Assembly: GCF_029784135.1 (NCBI RefSeq)
Contig: NC_073746.1
Coordinates: 295,826,089-295,890,088, forward strand
From: Toxorhynchites rutilus septentrionalis
Lineage: Eukaryota > Arthropoda > Insecta > Diptera > Culicidae
DNA: 64,000 bases
Direction of reading: 5' to 3'
Of this stretch, positions 11,553 through 22,313 are shown one piece after another (positions within the stretch are counted from its first letter, which is position 1; every line of letters begins with the position of its first letter). The notes below the pieces were generated by a model. That model ran no database searches. It saw only the letters and a program-made list of their open reading frames with translations, and was not told the origin of the DNA. A program made the translations under genes and the position numbers.

Positions 11553-11632
11553 TGGTGCTCCCGTGGCCGAGTGGTTAGCGTAACACATTATCATGCCGGG
11601 GATTCCTGTTCTGATCAGGGAATTTTTAATTT
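11553..11632 (+). mobile_element. tRNA-derived SINE head (truncated)
   Basis: Contains a pol III A box TGGCCGAGTGG at 11564-11574 followed by TTAGCG, CCGGGGATTC and a degenerate B box (GTTCTGATC instead of GTTCGAATC). The tRNA-unrelated body is absent: after about 80 bp the sequence becomes a mariner relic. The B box decay argues against an active tRNA gene. Confidence 0.6.
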
Positions 11633-12240
11633 TTTTCGATGATAAATGTGGACATTCGGGGGTAGCTTCCATGACCTGCGAGTTTCTTGTCGTACGCGAG
11701 AAACCCTGTGGTTCAATTTTTGAAGCACTGTTATGTAAAATCGAGCATAGACGGTCAGGGGTACAAACTTGTGGTAATCGTACTCCTTAGCATCGAAGAC
11801 AATAGTCATGGACTTCCCTCAATACCTGCTCATTCCCTCACTCCGCAGATTTGTCTAAGGGTTGTACTCGAAGGTCCATGCCTCACCTCCTGTTACAACA
11901 TTGTCTAGGGTATTTGAATCATTCACACACAACTGTTTCAATTCCTCATACACTTCCATACAATGAAGTTTTCAAGGAGCTGTCTTTGGACACCAGCTTT
12001 AATCATGCACAAGAATTGTGAGGAAAGTTTTGCAAAACATTGTGCATGACTATATCTTCCGATCTTCCGAGTTTCGTGCACAACAGTCTTGACAAGTTCA
12101 CAAGGTCAATAATTAAACAAACGCTCAGTCAACGTCTGCGATATCGATAGACGTCCTGAACGCGTTTTATTGGTGGCCTCTTTCCGCCCATCCCGGAACA
12201 ACGTGTACCCCTTCTTTTTTTGCGAATATGATAGCCAGGC
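11633..12240 (-). pseudogene. mariner-like transposase relic
   Basis: Minus-strand segments in shifting frames give DGRKEATNKTRSGRLSISQT (the GRPS linker region), then a degraded middle, LLENFIVWKCMRN, VVTGGEAWTFEYNP (aligning with ITGDETWVFEYDP, first catalytic Asp changed to Ala at this position), and MTIVFDAKEYDYHKFVPL with VSRVRQETRRSWKL. Order and spacing match a mariner transposase from the HTH linker to just before the second Asp. There are many stops and shifts, so this is an old copy. Confidence 0.65.
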
Positions 12241-12532
12241 ACCCCAGGAGGCTGACTGAAGAAAGTCCGATGTCTCCGTTGATGTTTTGTGCTCTCCTAG
12301 AACTGAGGTTTACAAAAAGCGACACCCGCACCCTTCAAAATTTCGGAGGCAACTGGCAATCGCAAGAAAGCTGAAAGTATTTCCCACCCTTCCCACTCAG
12401 TCTCAACGCGTACCTAAATGAATCGCAATCGCAAACAATTTGCTGTCCAAACGTTACAGAATCGACCACCTGGAGCGCTCCAGGAGGATCAATAGTGAAT
12501 CCAGATACTAAAAATCGAGTTTTGCCTGTAAT

Positions 12533-13073
12533 CAGTGTTGCCACATTTCAATCTGTACCAGAAGGGTTATAAACCTTTCTCATTTGTATTTTTTTTCCAA
12601 AATCTGTACCATTGAAAATATTTATTGTAGAAGAAAAACTGTTATTAGAAATATTCATTCATTTACTACAAATACTACATTCACATTTGCAAGTCATTCG
12701 TGTGTTTCATGATTCTTATACATATTCTGAATACACTATCATACTATCATTTATTAAAATTTTCAAGCGGCCGCCACGATGTTTGATCAAATTTTTTTAT
12801 CTCAAAATAGCTTTCAACGTATCGTTGCTGAGCCGATCTCGAAGTTTATTTTTGTTCTAATTATATTCAGGAAAAATCGCTCGACAGTTGCCGAGGAGGG
12901 AGGCATGGCGAGAACGTTACCAACAAGACATCGATGCGCCGAAAATGAGAGCGAACCGTTAACTCTTTTTAGACATCCAATTTTGACGACAATCTGCACC
13001 ATGTACAGAATCTGTAACAAAAATAACGAAAAAATTTGTGCCTTTCCAGACACTGGCAACAGTGGCAACACTG
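12533..13073. mobile_element. hAT-type MITE, 541 bp, perfect 8-bp duplication
   Basis: Starts CAGTGTTGCCAC and ends GTGGCAACACTG. The flanking direct repeats CCTGTAAT (12525-12532 and 13074-13081) are perfect. An 8-bp duplication and CAG...CTG ends are hAT hallmarks. Open frames inside do not look like transposase. The larger element at 20293-22135 has similar termini. Confidence 0.88.
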
Positions 13074-13899
13074 CCTGTAATAGCTGTCAAAGCGAAGGAA
13101 ACCCAGGGATAGTAGACTAGAGATGAAACGGATATCCGCTAACTATTCGGCCGGATATTCGAATTTTTTTGACGTAGGACTACGTCTAACCGGAAGATAT
13201 AGGGGGTGAAATGGAAATCCAGGCACTGAACAAGTAGGAAAAAATGCAAGATTTGGAACGCTTATAACTCGAGCATTTCTCAATAGATCGCAAAGGTTTT
13301 TGCATCAATTGATAGGAAATATATCTACGCATCTATCATAACGAATAACATTTCATTTTTCTTGAGATAAATAATTGAATAAATGTGAAATATCAAGCGT
13401 TGTCAAAATGCACTATGTTCCCATTTTTGATTGGTCCATTTTGTGCTCCTCAAATCGTACCGACCAAAACGGGCAACCAGAGCAGCAGCGAAATAGAATG
13501 AAGCACGATTGGAAAGGAAAAAGAAAAAAAATTAACGAAACATTGGTCGCAGTCTCACACATGCGTAATTCTCGAGCCAGCCAGTCAGCTTAAAAATCCC
13601 CGCTCCGCTGCCGTAACGATCATTCTTTGTGTGGACACCGACTGGACAACATCGTTGCTGGACGAGCTGGACGGCGAGGGATCGAGTGCCTTTCTCAAGG
13701 CAAGAGGGCGGAGGTGGTAGCGCTGGAGTAGAGTAGGGTAGAGTTTTCAAAGGGCCTTTCTCAAGGCTAGAGACGAATGCAATAGTTTAAAGTCTCTATA
13801 ATTCAAGACCTTCCTTCCTTCCGTAACGATCATTCTCATCCAAACCGTACACCACATCGGTTCGCATCACAACACATCAACAAACCAACCCAAGCAGCC

Positions 13900-14112
13900 A
13901 TGTCTGGACATGGTAAAGGAGGAAAAGTGAAAGGAAAGGCAAAATCCCGCTCGAACCGTGTTGATCTGGAGTTCCCCGCAAGGGTAGCTAGGCCGAGCGC
14001 GTTAGTACCAGTGCACCAGTCCACCTAGCCGGCGTTATATAGTTTCGGCCGCCGAAGTGATCGAGTTTGCTGGCAAAGCTGCTCGCGACGATAAGAAAAC
14101 CCGCATTCGGAA
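13900..14112 (+). pseudogene. Histone H2A pseudogene
   Basis: ATG at 13900 gives MSGHGKGGKVKGKAKSRSNR then VDLEFP, nearly the insect H2A N-terminus. An internal deletion of about eight codons (the VGRIHRLL region) follows. In the proper frame the rest reads RKGS, stop, AERV, then SAPVHLAGVI, stop, and AAEVIEFAGKAARDDKKTRI, the H2A histone-fold segment, before similarity ends. It has stops and a shift, so it is dead. The 5' leader has no intron-like gap, and a promoter-like stretch with a CTTAAAAAT box lies near 13590. A block CCGTAACGATCATTCT is present twice (13610 and 13819), suggesting a ~210-bp insertion or duplication in the leader. A histone stem-loop follows at 14343. Confidence 0.85.
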
Positions 14113-14342
14113 CAGAACACATTCGGTTCGGTGGACATCAAGACAACAGGCAGTTGCAGCGAGTGGCGAGTGGCAAACGCAATCACAAAATGGCATCAGG
14201 TAGCAGAAGAAAAAAGTTTGTTCTTTATACAAACTGCTTTGGTGGCAAATCCAGAACAAGGCGGCATCGAGGACGTTCGAAATGGTTTTTTTCAAAACCA
14301 CGAGTACAAAGTTTTCTAAATTGGAACCATTCCATAAAACAA

Positions 14343-14358
14343 GGCGCTTTTCAGGGCC
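14343..14358 (+). promoter_or_regulatory. Histone mRNA 3' stem-loop (one stem mismatch)
   Basis: GGCGCTTTTCAGGGCC fits the 16-nt animal histone stem-loop (6-bp stem, UUUC loop) with one G-G mismatch at stem position 4. It lies about 240 bases past the recognisable H2A coding part, on the same strand. Confidence 0.7.
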
Positions 14359-14576
14359 ATTAAACCTTCCAAAAAAGAGTTTAGGAAATACAGTTCAATG
14401 CTTTCTAAACCAATATCCAAAATAATAATAAAACACAAATTGATTTTTTCATAATTTGTTTGCCAGGATATGATGAGTATGTGAATTTGGCAGTTGTTCT
14501 GAGCTTATTGATAGTTGGGGACTTTCCTGATTATTCAATTTTCACAAATTCTTAAATTGTTTCCAGATTGAAAGTA

Positions 14577-14796
14577 CAGTAATTTACAATTAGTTCGACA
14601 TTTAGCTAATTGGACGGACATGTAATGCGACTTATTTAGTTGAACATTTTTGTAAACATAGAGATCCAAATTATGACCCCACATTGAAAGTCGACACTGT
14701 ACCACTGTCATCGCAAATGTTCAATTACAGGTTAAAATCGCCTCCAATGCGACACTGAGTGGTGCTTCGGCACGTCGCATTGAATGTAATTTACTG
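14577..14796. mobile_element. 220-bp MITE, TA target
   Basis: Starts CAGTAATTTACAATTAG and ends TTGAATGTAATTTACTG, with TA on both sides. It is noncoding and lies inside element II, so it inserted into the cargo or was captured with it. Confidence 0.8.
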
Positions 14797-14954
14797 TACA
14801 ACATGTCACAAAGCTGGATGGGAACAAATTTTCCAACTGTGAAAGCTGTGGCGAGTGGCAAACGCAATCGCTAAACAGAGAGGTTTAGCCGAACAAGATG
14901 GGGATATCGAGTGATAACAAAACAATAAACTCTTTAGATTGAAGCTAATTTTGT

Positions 14955-14970
14955 GATCCTGAAAAGGACC
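14955..14970 (-). promoter_or_regulatory. Histone-type 3' stem-loop, minus strand
   Basis: On the minus strand this reads GGTCCTTTTCAGGATC: a 6-bp stem with one G-U pair and a UUUC loop. No histone coding sequence is recognisable upstream on this strand. A short frame from an ATG at 15033 is not one of the core histones as far as I can read. Confidence 0.5.
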
Positions 14971-15272
14971 CTTTTTAGCCTGCATGTGAATCCAACGAGC
15001 GAACAAATCGTAATGAATGTATTTTTTTGCCATCGCTCCCTTTTAACGCTCATTCGTTCGTCTCGTTGGACTCGCCCCTTTGGCTGAGTCTGCCGATTTG
15101 TCTCTATCCTGTGAGTGTGTACCGCTAGAGTACAAAACGCGCGCTGATGAACACCTATGCATTCCCTATCACAGCCATCATTTTGATTGTACGATATGTG
15201 CATACGCCAAAAGTTGCCCGGCGTTGATAAGTACAAAGGTTTCAGAAAAAAACGCAAAAACACAACGCCAAA

Positions 15273-15288
15273 GGTTCTTTTCAGAACC
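15273..15288 (+). promoter_or_regulatory. Histone mRNA 3' stem-loop, perfect
   Basis: GGTTCTTTTCAGAACC, a perfect 6-bp stem and UUUC loop, preceded by CGCCAAA and followed by ACCAAC, as in real animal histone 3' ends. No histone coding region is recognised immediately upstream. It is probably the end of another captured histone gene whose body has been lost. Confidence 0.7.
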
Positions 15289-16496
15289 ACCAACATGTTC
15301 ATAAAGAGTAAACAGTAAACTAATCCATTTTTCAGGTAGATAGGTAGGTATTCACGTAGGAGAAGAAAATCAAACAATATATTTAAAATATATATTTAAC
15401 AAAAGCTGTCCTCTTTGTATAGTCCTACGTCACTCCGGTTATGTCCCCGACATTACCCACCCGTCTTTTTTATTAACATAAGATAAATTAAAACGCAATA
15501 GCTTGTGATTACTGGCATGTCAAAATGTTATTGGAATTGAATTATTATCAGCTCATATCATCAATATCTTTTCGTTTAACGTTTCGTTGAAGACTGCAAT
15601 GAGCTGTAATTCTCAGAAGGTTCGCCCCAAGATATTTTTGTAAGATGATTTTGGTTTTAATGTTTTTTTGTGTGTCTACGTTCCAAGAACATCCAAATGG
15701 TCTGATCTGAACCTCTGATATAAAAAGGATGCAATCAGATAATTTTAATCTTCTTCTAAGGACTTAAAATGACCTCTTCAGCGTTTAAAGATGTTCTCAT
15801 ACGAAGTAAGTTCGGTGTTCTTTGTGCAGTCTCGTCCTTATCCAAATACTTTTGTTGATGCAGGAACATGTGGAATTACCTCGAATATATAAAAGCCCAA
15901 CGCATCTCTTCACCAAGCCTAACAGTTGTTGAGTCTTCAAATTAGTGAATTTGTCGCCGATCATAATAATTTCTATTTGTAGTGATGTAAGTGTACCCCT
16001 TTTCAGACTACCATCTCTAAGACAGTTCTAAGCAATGTTCTCAATCAATGAAAATAATTGGTTTCTGATTGCATGTAACTCTTACTCTTACTCGGCCAGT
16101 ATTCGGATTATCTCAACACACTCACAAAAATATATTTATAATAATATAAAACCATTATCATGCTGAAACTATTCTAAACTCCTTGTAGAAAACATGATAC
16201 ACTATTAAATAGGTTTATTTTCAATTAGAAATAATCGCACCTCTTTATAACCTCATTGGTTACGATATCGCCACTGCGCGAAGATGAATTGAACACATAT
16301 TAATTTAATATTCATTATAAAAATTTATTCAAGAATGTGTTTATTTCTACCTTAAATTAAATACTTTATTTGCACCACGTCACATGCCGTTTCTCTCAAT
16401 TTTGTATTTGCTAATAAAGAGCCGAATATCCGGCCAACGGATATCCGGTATCCGGTATCCGGCCAAACCACTATCTGTCTCATCACTATAGTAGAC

Positions 16497-17250
16497 CCTC
16501 TTGAGGCATTGAGGGTACATGGTCCAATGGATGGATGTAGGGCGGAACTTTGTCATTATTTTTTAGTTATACAGCTAATGAGTTTTCGATATAGAATTGT
16601 GAAGAGAGTGAGGAAAACAGGGTTAAATGTTATCAATTTTACTTTAACCCTTCCTTGCTAATATACTAGTTATGAAACTACGAACACCACCGGACAGTCT
16701 CAAAACCCAAGCAATATGAAAGTTCGCATAGTTTAGTCACCTGCATGAGCAATCCTACCCCACATCCGCATGGAACATGAGTGGTAAACCAGCCAAGTTC
16801 TGCACGATCATACATCCACCACCGCTCCCACCTGTAGCCCGCGACACAACTCTTTCTTTAAACTTACATGTTTTCTTAATGATTTATTTATAGGTTCTTT
16901 AGATCGGATTAAGCTATATTAAAAATGCTTTTATATTTCCCATGCTCACGCTTTCGGACGCGTGAATGGATGGAGAGACAGAAAAAAACCCTTTCTAGCA
17001 AGTGGAGCACGAGTCCGAGGCTGCTGTGCAACGCTCCGATGCGGCAGCCAATCGGGCCGGTGTCGATCATGTAGAAGAAGAAAAACAGAAGAAAAAACAT
17101 CCCTCTGCTCTCCTCCAGTTTAGGACATTGCGGGTCAGAACTTGTTGTCTCGGCGGGCACCCCTTCCAACGGTGGGTCGGTTCTTGGCACGATTCTAACC
17201 CGCGAAGATCATCACTTTCAGCTAGGGGGGTTGTTCGATTCAAAGGAGGG
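16497..17250. other. 5' flank of the cuticular protein gene
   Basis: No repeats or genes recognised. It presumably contains the proximal regulatory DNA of the gene that starts near 17280, but I can name no specific binding site with confidence. Confidence 0.4.
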
Positions 17251-17257
17251 TATAAAA
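17251..17257 (+). promoter_or_regulatory. TATA box of the cuticular protein gene
   Basis: TATAAAA in a GC-richer context, 213 bp before the start codon. Transcription would start about 30 bp downstream, near 17280, leaving a ~180-base leader. A TCAGT initiator-like motif at 17363 is too far from this TATA box to be paired with it. Confidence 0.6.
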
Positions 17258-17463
17258 CGACATGGATCGGCCACGTAATGGCAGTAGCATTTCATCGTCT
17301 TCCAATCAATCTTACCAAGCTTCCCGCGGCTGGTCTCATCTAGACAAGACAAGCGTTTTGATCTCAGTGTTATTAGTGCAGCTAGTTTCTAGTGTTTTCC
17401 AGTATTGAAATTTCCTAGTATCGTTAGAGTACACATAGTTTTCCATCCAATTTATTCGCCATA

Positions 17464-18888
17464 ATGAAAATCCTGGTGAGTGAGACAAGAAGTGTCGAAA
17501 TTGTTGAGAGTGCCGTAGTGCTGCTCGCCAGATGCCCTGAATATTGTTTCCTCATGAAATGAACTGTTTGAAGTCGATGGGAAATGTTTTTCTAATAATG
17601 TGTCATTCCTGCGAGATACAAACAGTTCCAGTATTTTACGAGAAGGATGAAAGTGAAGTGACAAGATTGTTTTCATTATGAGACAATTTTGAAGTTATCT
17701 TTAACAAAAGTGTACCGATTGATTTTCTGTCTCTAGAACAAATTTGTAAGCTAGATTATCTTATATATTAACAACTAAATGTTACGTTGAAAAGGGGGGC
17801 AAAAATGTTATTTCCAAATCAGGACTGTGATTAACGTAACAAAATTTTGAACAACCATCTTTTATTATTATATCTTGGTGAAATAACGCCATTATTGGAT
17901 ACTTCTTTGTTCTTTAATTAGCTCAACACTTTCATGAGAAGCTTTTAATTTGGAGCTCGATACTCAATTTAAAGCGACATTTCCATTTCCAACAACTCAA
18001 TTGGAGTGTATGTTAAAAAATGTTTGATGAAAGAGCACTTCTATCATGGTACTTAGCGCCACCGGCTGAGGCGATATACCCCAGCATAAAAAAACAACTT
18101 ACAGTTTTATGTAACTTTGTCAATGCATCATCTCCAAACACACCGATAACGAATCAGGAAGCGTGAAGATGAATAAGTCGCAAATCAAAGAGTGATTCGC
18201 AAGTGTGGAGCATGACTATTTCGTCCTTGCTTTTTTTGGATTCACAATTTGATTTGCAAACCGTGGGATTCAAATCAGTGCCGATAAACTTCCGAAGAGC
18301 GAAAATCGTCAAAACATTCCGAGAAACCTTTTTGCCATTGCCTCGGATAGAGGCTTAATTTATATTTATCCACTCCACGTTTTTCCCTCCTTTTCCCGAG
18401 AAAAACGGTTCGAAAGTTGGAGAAAAAATCGATTAAATTATTTTCCAACATTTCAGATCATCTTCGCCTTTATCGCCGCTGCCAGTGCCGCTCCCGGATT
18501 GTACGGAGGCGGATTCGGATACGGTGACCATGGATTCGGATATGGTGGATACGGTGGCCATGGATTCGGATACGGCGGATACGGTGGACATGGATTCGGT
18601 CTGGCTGCCGCTCCGGTGGTGAAATACGCAGCGCCAGCTCCAATCATTCATGCTGCCCCAGTGGTAGCCGCACCCGTTATCAAAGCTGCCGTTCCGGCGG
18701 CCACCAGCTATGCCACCATCCACCAGGTGCATAGCCCGGTCGTTGCGGCAGCACCTGTCGTTAAGTATGCCGCTCCGGCTCCTGTAGTCTCGTACGCGGC
18801 TCCAGTGGTTAAGTATGCGGCTCCAGCCATCGTTCATGCCGCTCCCGCCATCAAGTACGGAGGATATGGAGGATACCACGGATGGTAA
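17464..18888 (+). CDS. Low-complexity cuticular protein (Ala/Pro/Val- and Gly/Tyr-rich), two exons
   Basis: Exon 1 codes for only MKIL (17464-17475) and is followed by the donor GTGAGT. Exon 2 (18457-18888) starts after TTTCAG in the same phase and gives a 147-residue protein. Residues 1 to about 16 (MKILIIFAFIAAASA) form a signal peptide cut before APG. A glycine/tyrosine block with repeated GFGYGGYGGH comes next. A block with repeated AAPVVKYAAPAP and HAAP units follows, and the protein ends GGYGGYHGW. A tiny first exon that ends inside the signal peptide is the usual insect cuticular gene structure. Such secreted proteins are built into the chitin-containing exoskeleton. The TSYATIHQVHSPV segment may be a weak retinin-like piece, so CPLCA-type is possible, but I would not assign the subfamily firmly. 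It is the only clear host gene here. Confidence 0.92.
17476..18456 (+). other. Intron of the cuticular protein gene
   Basis: 981 bp, GT...AG, phase 0. It contains no recognised repeat and no coding sequence. Confidence 0.85.
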
Positions 18889-19192
18889 GCGACCCCGGGC
18901 GACCACAGAGCTGCCAAAGATTTCGAACAGACGACCAACAACTAAAAAACACCGCCAGTGCTCAGACTACGCCGCAACTTATAGGAACGAAATGGAGGAA
19001 GAATCTCTCTGTATCTAACCAGCTGTAACCACAACACGCTGTCTACCGCTCTATTTTATGTTTTTTTCTACGATTACTTCATTGTTATTTTTTATGTTCA
19101 TTATTCGCCATCCTTCTCATACTGACGGGAGGAAGACTCCCTCTGGTTGTTTCTAAGGTTAGTCATTCCGATGTTATGTTTTCGCCAGGAGA

Positions 19193-19198
19193 AATAAA
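19193..19198 (+). terminator. Poly(A) signal of the cuticular protein gene
   Basis: AATAAA about 305 bp after the stop codon, followed by AACATGTTG. A MITE begins only 43 bp later. Confidence 0.7.
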
Positions 19199-19241
19199 AC
19201 ATGTTGAATCAAAAACACATCACACGTCTTTCTATAAAATA

Positions 19242-19821
19242 CAGTAAAACCTGTTTTTGTGCGTTTTTTTTTGTGCGAATTTTTTTGTGCGATTTTTTTT
19301 GTGCGGTTTTTTGTGCGATTTTTTTTGTGTGGTGTATGAAAAGAAGTATATTTGACGAAGTTATCGTCCATTTAGTTTTTTTCGATGGTATGTATTTCAG
19401 TGCGAAAAAAGCATATTTGCGTCTCTATTATCCACTTCTGAAATCATTCCCCTCATTTCATCAAATGCTCTAAGCTTTTACCTGACAAGTTTTTCTAAGC
19501 TTTTACCTGACATGATTTCTAACAGCAACACCCTTCGACATGTAATTAAAAGCACAAAACAGCCACGCGCAACCGAAAAAGAAAAAGTGTCCCATCGCAA
19601 AGCAGGAATACAGAAGGAAATTGAACGATGAATGGCGTGGATTTGAGTTATTTTCTTGGGGGAAACTTTTTTATGCGATCCCTATCTACCGCATAAAAAA
19701 AGTTTTTTTCAAAATGTGTACCGAACACGATTTTTGAAAGTTGCTGGTGAAGTTTTGCCCGATTTTTTATGCGACTCTTTTGTGCGGTCCCTATCCCCCG
19801 CACAAAAGAAAGGTTTGCCTG
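19242..19821. mobile_element. 580-bp MITE, TA target, with TTTTGTGCG repeats
   Basis: Starts CAGTAAAACCTG and ends GGTTTGCCTG, with TA on both sides. The left arm contains five degenerate TTTTTTGTGCG repeats (19255-19325) and the right arm has inverted TGTGCGG-type motifs. A ~20-bp direct duplication (CTAAGCTTTTACCTGACA) occurs at 19470-19515. Noncoding. Confidence 0.8.
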
Positions 19822-20025
19822 TAATGGGCCTATTGGAAACAAACTGAGTTATTTGGATTTGCTCGAAATTGTTCGAATATAGGGGATGATAGGCCTGAAG
19901 TAAAATTGATCCTAAGTTTAATGAGACTGCAAAAAACCAAAACTAAGACATTTTGGTTGCTTGCGGTCTGAGAATCAACACATGCTATTTAAGCTTAATC
20001 TACATATTAAGGTAATATTATACTA

Positions 20026-22313
20026 CCAGGCGCGTAGCGTAACCGGCACGGCACGTTTCATGCAAGACAAATATTATTGCGTGTGTTTCAAATGTGTATG
20101 CGTATATACAGCGGAACGGCTCCGGGCATACACAGCACGTTTCAGACAAATGCATGTAGGAATTCTCGAAAAGAATATTTTGCCGGTGCCGGGCACGAAC
20201 TACACGGGCGAGTAGCACCATACATACAAATCAAACGTCGAAGTTCGTGGTATGGGTGCGTTCGTCGCTCTTCGGTACGACATCAGTTCAATCAGGGTTG
20301 CCAATAATATTTTTGAAAAAACTGGAAGATTGCTCTTAAAAAAACTGGAAGAAAACTGGATCCTGTAAAACCTTTTTATTTTAAGAAGACCGGTTATGAT
20401 TTATCTAAATTGATTTGTTACCAATTTCAATGCTTGATAAATAGAATGCTCCGTGTAGGTTTTGTATGTAATTCATAAAACTGTAACTGTAATTACTGTG
20501 AAATAATATTTGAGGGATGGTTTTATTTGGGTTCACATGCATTTTATGCAAAATATGCATTAGCTATTTAGGGGAGTTTGTTTGCATTGATTAAATCAAT
20601 TATATTTAGAACTAAAATTCCTTTGAATGACTATGAGAAACTAATATCCATTTGTTGTAAACGGAAGCAAGGTCACTTGGGTTTTATATTCATATCAATT
20701 AAAGTCAATGGAAACTATTCACTCTATGACCTTCTGAACTTCAGAATGTTTTGGAGGATCTATAACATCTGATGCTAAATCTAGGCTGTTAAATAAAATT
20801 AACAATTGAGTGGTACCCTGTTTTTAAAGTAGTTTGATAAGTTTCCACCATTCGGGAAAGCTCTTCGTTTTGGAATTTTCGACAAAACACCGATGGATTG
20901 AACAAAATGGAAAGAACCGAATTATAACCTCGCCAGAGATCGATAACAAGTCGAATGATAAATGTCAGAAAATAAAATTACATAAGGAATAGGAAGAGGG
21001 ACCCAGCAAACATTAAATCGCATAACAAACGTATATATAACATCATATGCCCTAAAATTTGGTTGGCATATAATGCGCCTAACTGGCATATGCATGTAAA
21101 AGTGGAGGCCATATACATACATGGCAAATGCTCACCGAATTTGTTTGGATGAATATGCAACTTTGACCGGCTATAATAGCGATTATGTTGAAATTGAATT
21201 GCGATCTAATATGAATATATTCATGAATTGTCAAAGCACCAAATACGACTTTTGCAATACTCATATATGATTTATTACAAACAGAGAAAAAAAACAAATG
21301 GCGCAAAATATTTTCGTTAAATGTTTATTATAGCCGCACGAATCTCCATTTTTTTATGTTTGTAGAAATAATAATTGTTTGGTTGACTTGTGTTGGGAGT
21401 GGAATATGAATTTTTAAAATGGCACAGATTGATGTTTGGTGAAAACTGCTCCGATGTGAGTTCGAACTCCGGTCGTCTGGATTATCATCCACCAGATATC
21501 TCGTGCGGCTATCTGAAATTTAATTCAACAGCGGTTAAAACTTTCGAGTGCATCATTGACATTTCAATATGATGTAATATGTTCTTTATTATAATATGAT
21601 TTAATGTTTCATGATTTTCTTCAGCATGCAACACGATTTACTACAGTACTGAATCGATTTAAATTATACGCTTATACGACACACAAACTGCATCAGCGTA
21701 ATATACGCATATGATGCGGATTAAATATATTTTACGACAATGTTCATCATAAAATTTATGTTTATTATACCGAATTGCGACTTAACTTGATAATGGTATA
21801 TAAAATCGAGTTTTTACATTTTATGCAATTTCAAATATACACGATACATACTTTGATTGATATTCTATGCGATTATGATTTATTCGGATTTCTTGTAAGA
21901 CTTGACACGTGCAAAATTATACGATTTAATGTTTGCTGGGGAGGGACAGATGATAATATTTATCATTGTAAATTTATTTTACATGAAATGGATAAAACTA
22001 GGGCACACATATGAAAAACTGGATAAAACTGGACGATATTCCAGAAAACTGGAAGATTTTAGGGTTCAGCTGGATGACTGGATCGAGAAAAAAAACTGGA
22101 AGAATCCAGTTTAAACTGGAACATTGGCAACGCTGAGTTCAATCACCAGAAGCTACGCTTGTCAACGCGAATTAACTCTCCCGCTTCGAAAACAAATTTT
22201 TCCGTACCGTATGCGCTGCCGGTCCGTACAGTAAAGTTGCTATGCCTGATAATATAAATACATCATGTGTTTGTCTCCCCGTGTCGGTACGTGCCGTTTA
22301 CGCTACGTGCTGG
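20026..22313. mobile_element. Terminal-inverted-repeat element enclosing a hAT element
   Basis: Left end CCAGGCGCGTAGCGTAAC and right end (minus strand) CCAGCACGTAGCGTAAACGG are inverted repeats of about 30 bp. Subterminal copies of related GTGTTTGTC and CGGAACGG-type motifs lie inside both arms. The target duplication is not clear. The arms are separated by the hAT element at 20293-22135. Superfamily unassigned. Confidence 0.6.
20293..22135. mobile_element. hAT-type non-autonomous element, 1.84 kb
   Basis: Perfect 8-bp direct repeats AGTTCAAT at 20285-20292 and 22136-22143. Ends are CAGGGTTGCCAAT and (minus strand) CAGCGTTGCCAAT, followed by ACTGGAAGA-type repeats in both arms. No transposase is readable. 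Similar termini to the MITE at 12533-13073. Confidence 0.88.

Larger units (their letters stand above)
13171..15465 (+). mobile_element. GACGTAGG-family element II carrying histone gene DNA
   Basis: Starts GACGTAGGACTACGTC after a T7 run. The right side has TAGTCCTACGTCA, then the hairpin GGTTATGTC, loop CCC, GACATTACC (15437-15457, one mismatch), tail CACCCGTC, and a T6 run. The first ~220 bp aligns with element IV. The cargo is an H2A gene fragment with leader and 3' stem-loop (13600-14358), a 220-bp MITE, and two more histone-type stem-loops. The whole element lies inside the hAT element at 13118-16488. Confidence 0.8.
13118..16488. mobile_element. hAT-type element, 3.4 kb, hosting element II
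   Basis: Perfect 8-bp direct repeats TAGTAGAC at 13110-13117 and 16489-16496. The ends are imperfect inverted repeats (TAGAGATGAAACGG on the left, and TAGTGATGAGACAG on the minus strand at the right), both followed by GGCCGGATAT-type palindromic subterminal motifs. Once element II is removed only about 1.1 kb remains, with no transposase, so it is non-autonomous. Part of its right side (near 16256) resembles DNA in element V. Confidence 0.85.

Noticed and set aside
11553..11632. Intact tRNA gene
   Set aside because: Only the A box is good; the B box is degenerate and the 3' acceptor side cannot pair, so a SINE head fits better.
12779..13120. 113-codon open frame as a host gene
   Set aside because: It lies almost wholly inside the hAT MITE at 12533-13073 and runs across its end; composition looks like chance.
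14934..15377. 147-codon minus-strand frame in element II
   Set aside because: No recognisable domains; it crosses the histone stem-loops in both orientations and so cannot be one gene.
18433..18906. 157-codon minus-strand frame rich in Ser/Gly
   Set aside because: It is the antisense shadow of the repetitive cuticular protein exon.
20026..22313. PIF/Harbinger assignment for the outer element
   Set aside because: The ends loosely resemble the Harbinger at 45135, but the flanking triplets read TAA and TTA and do not match.
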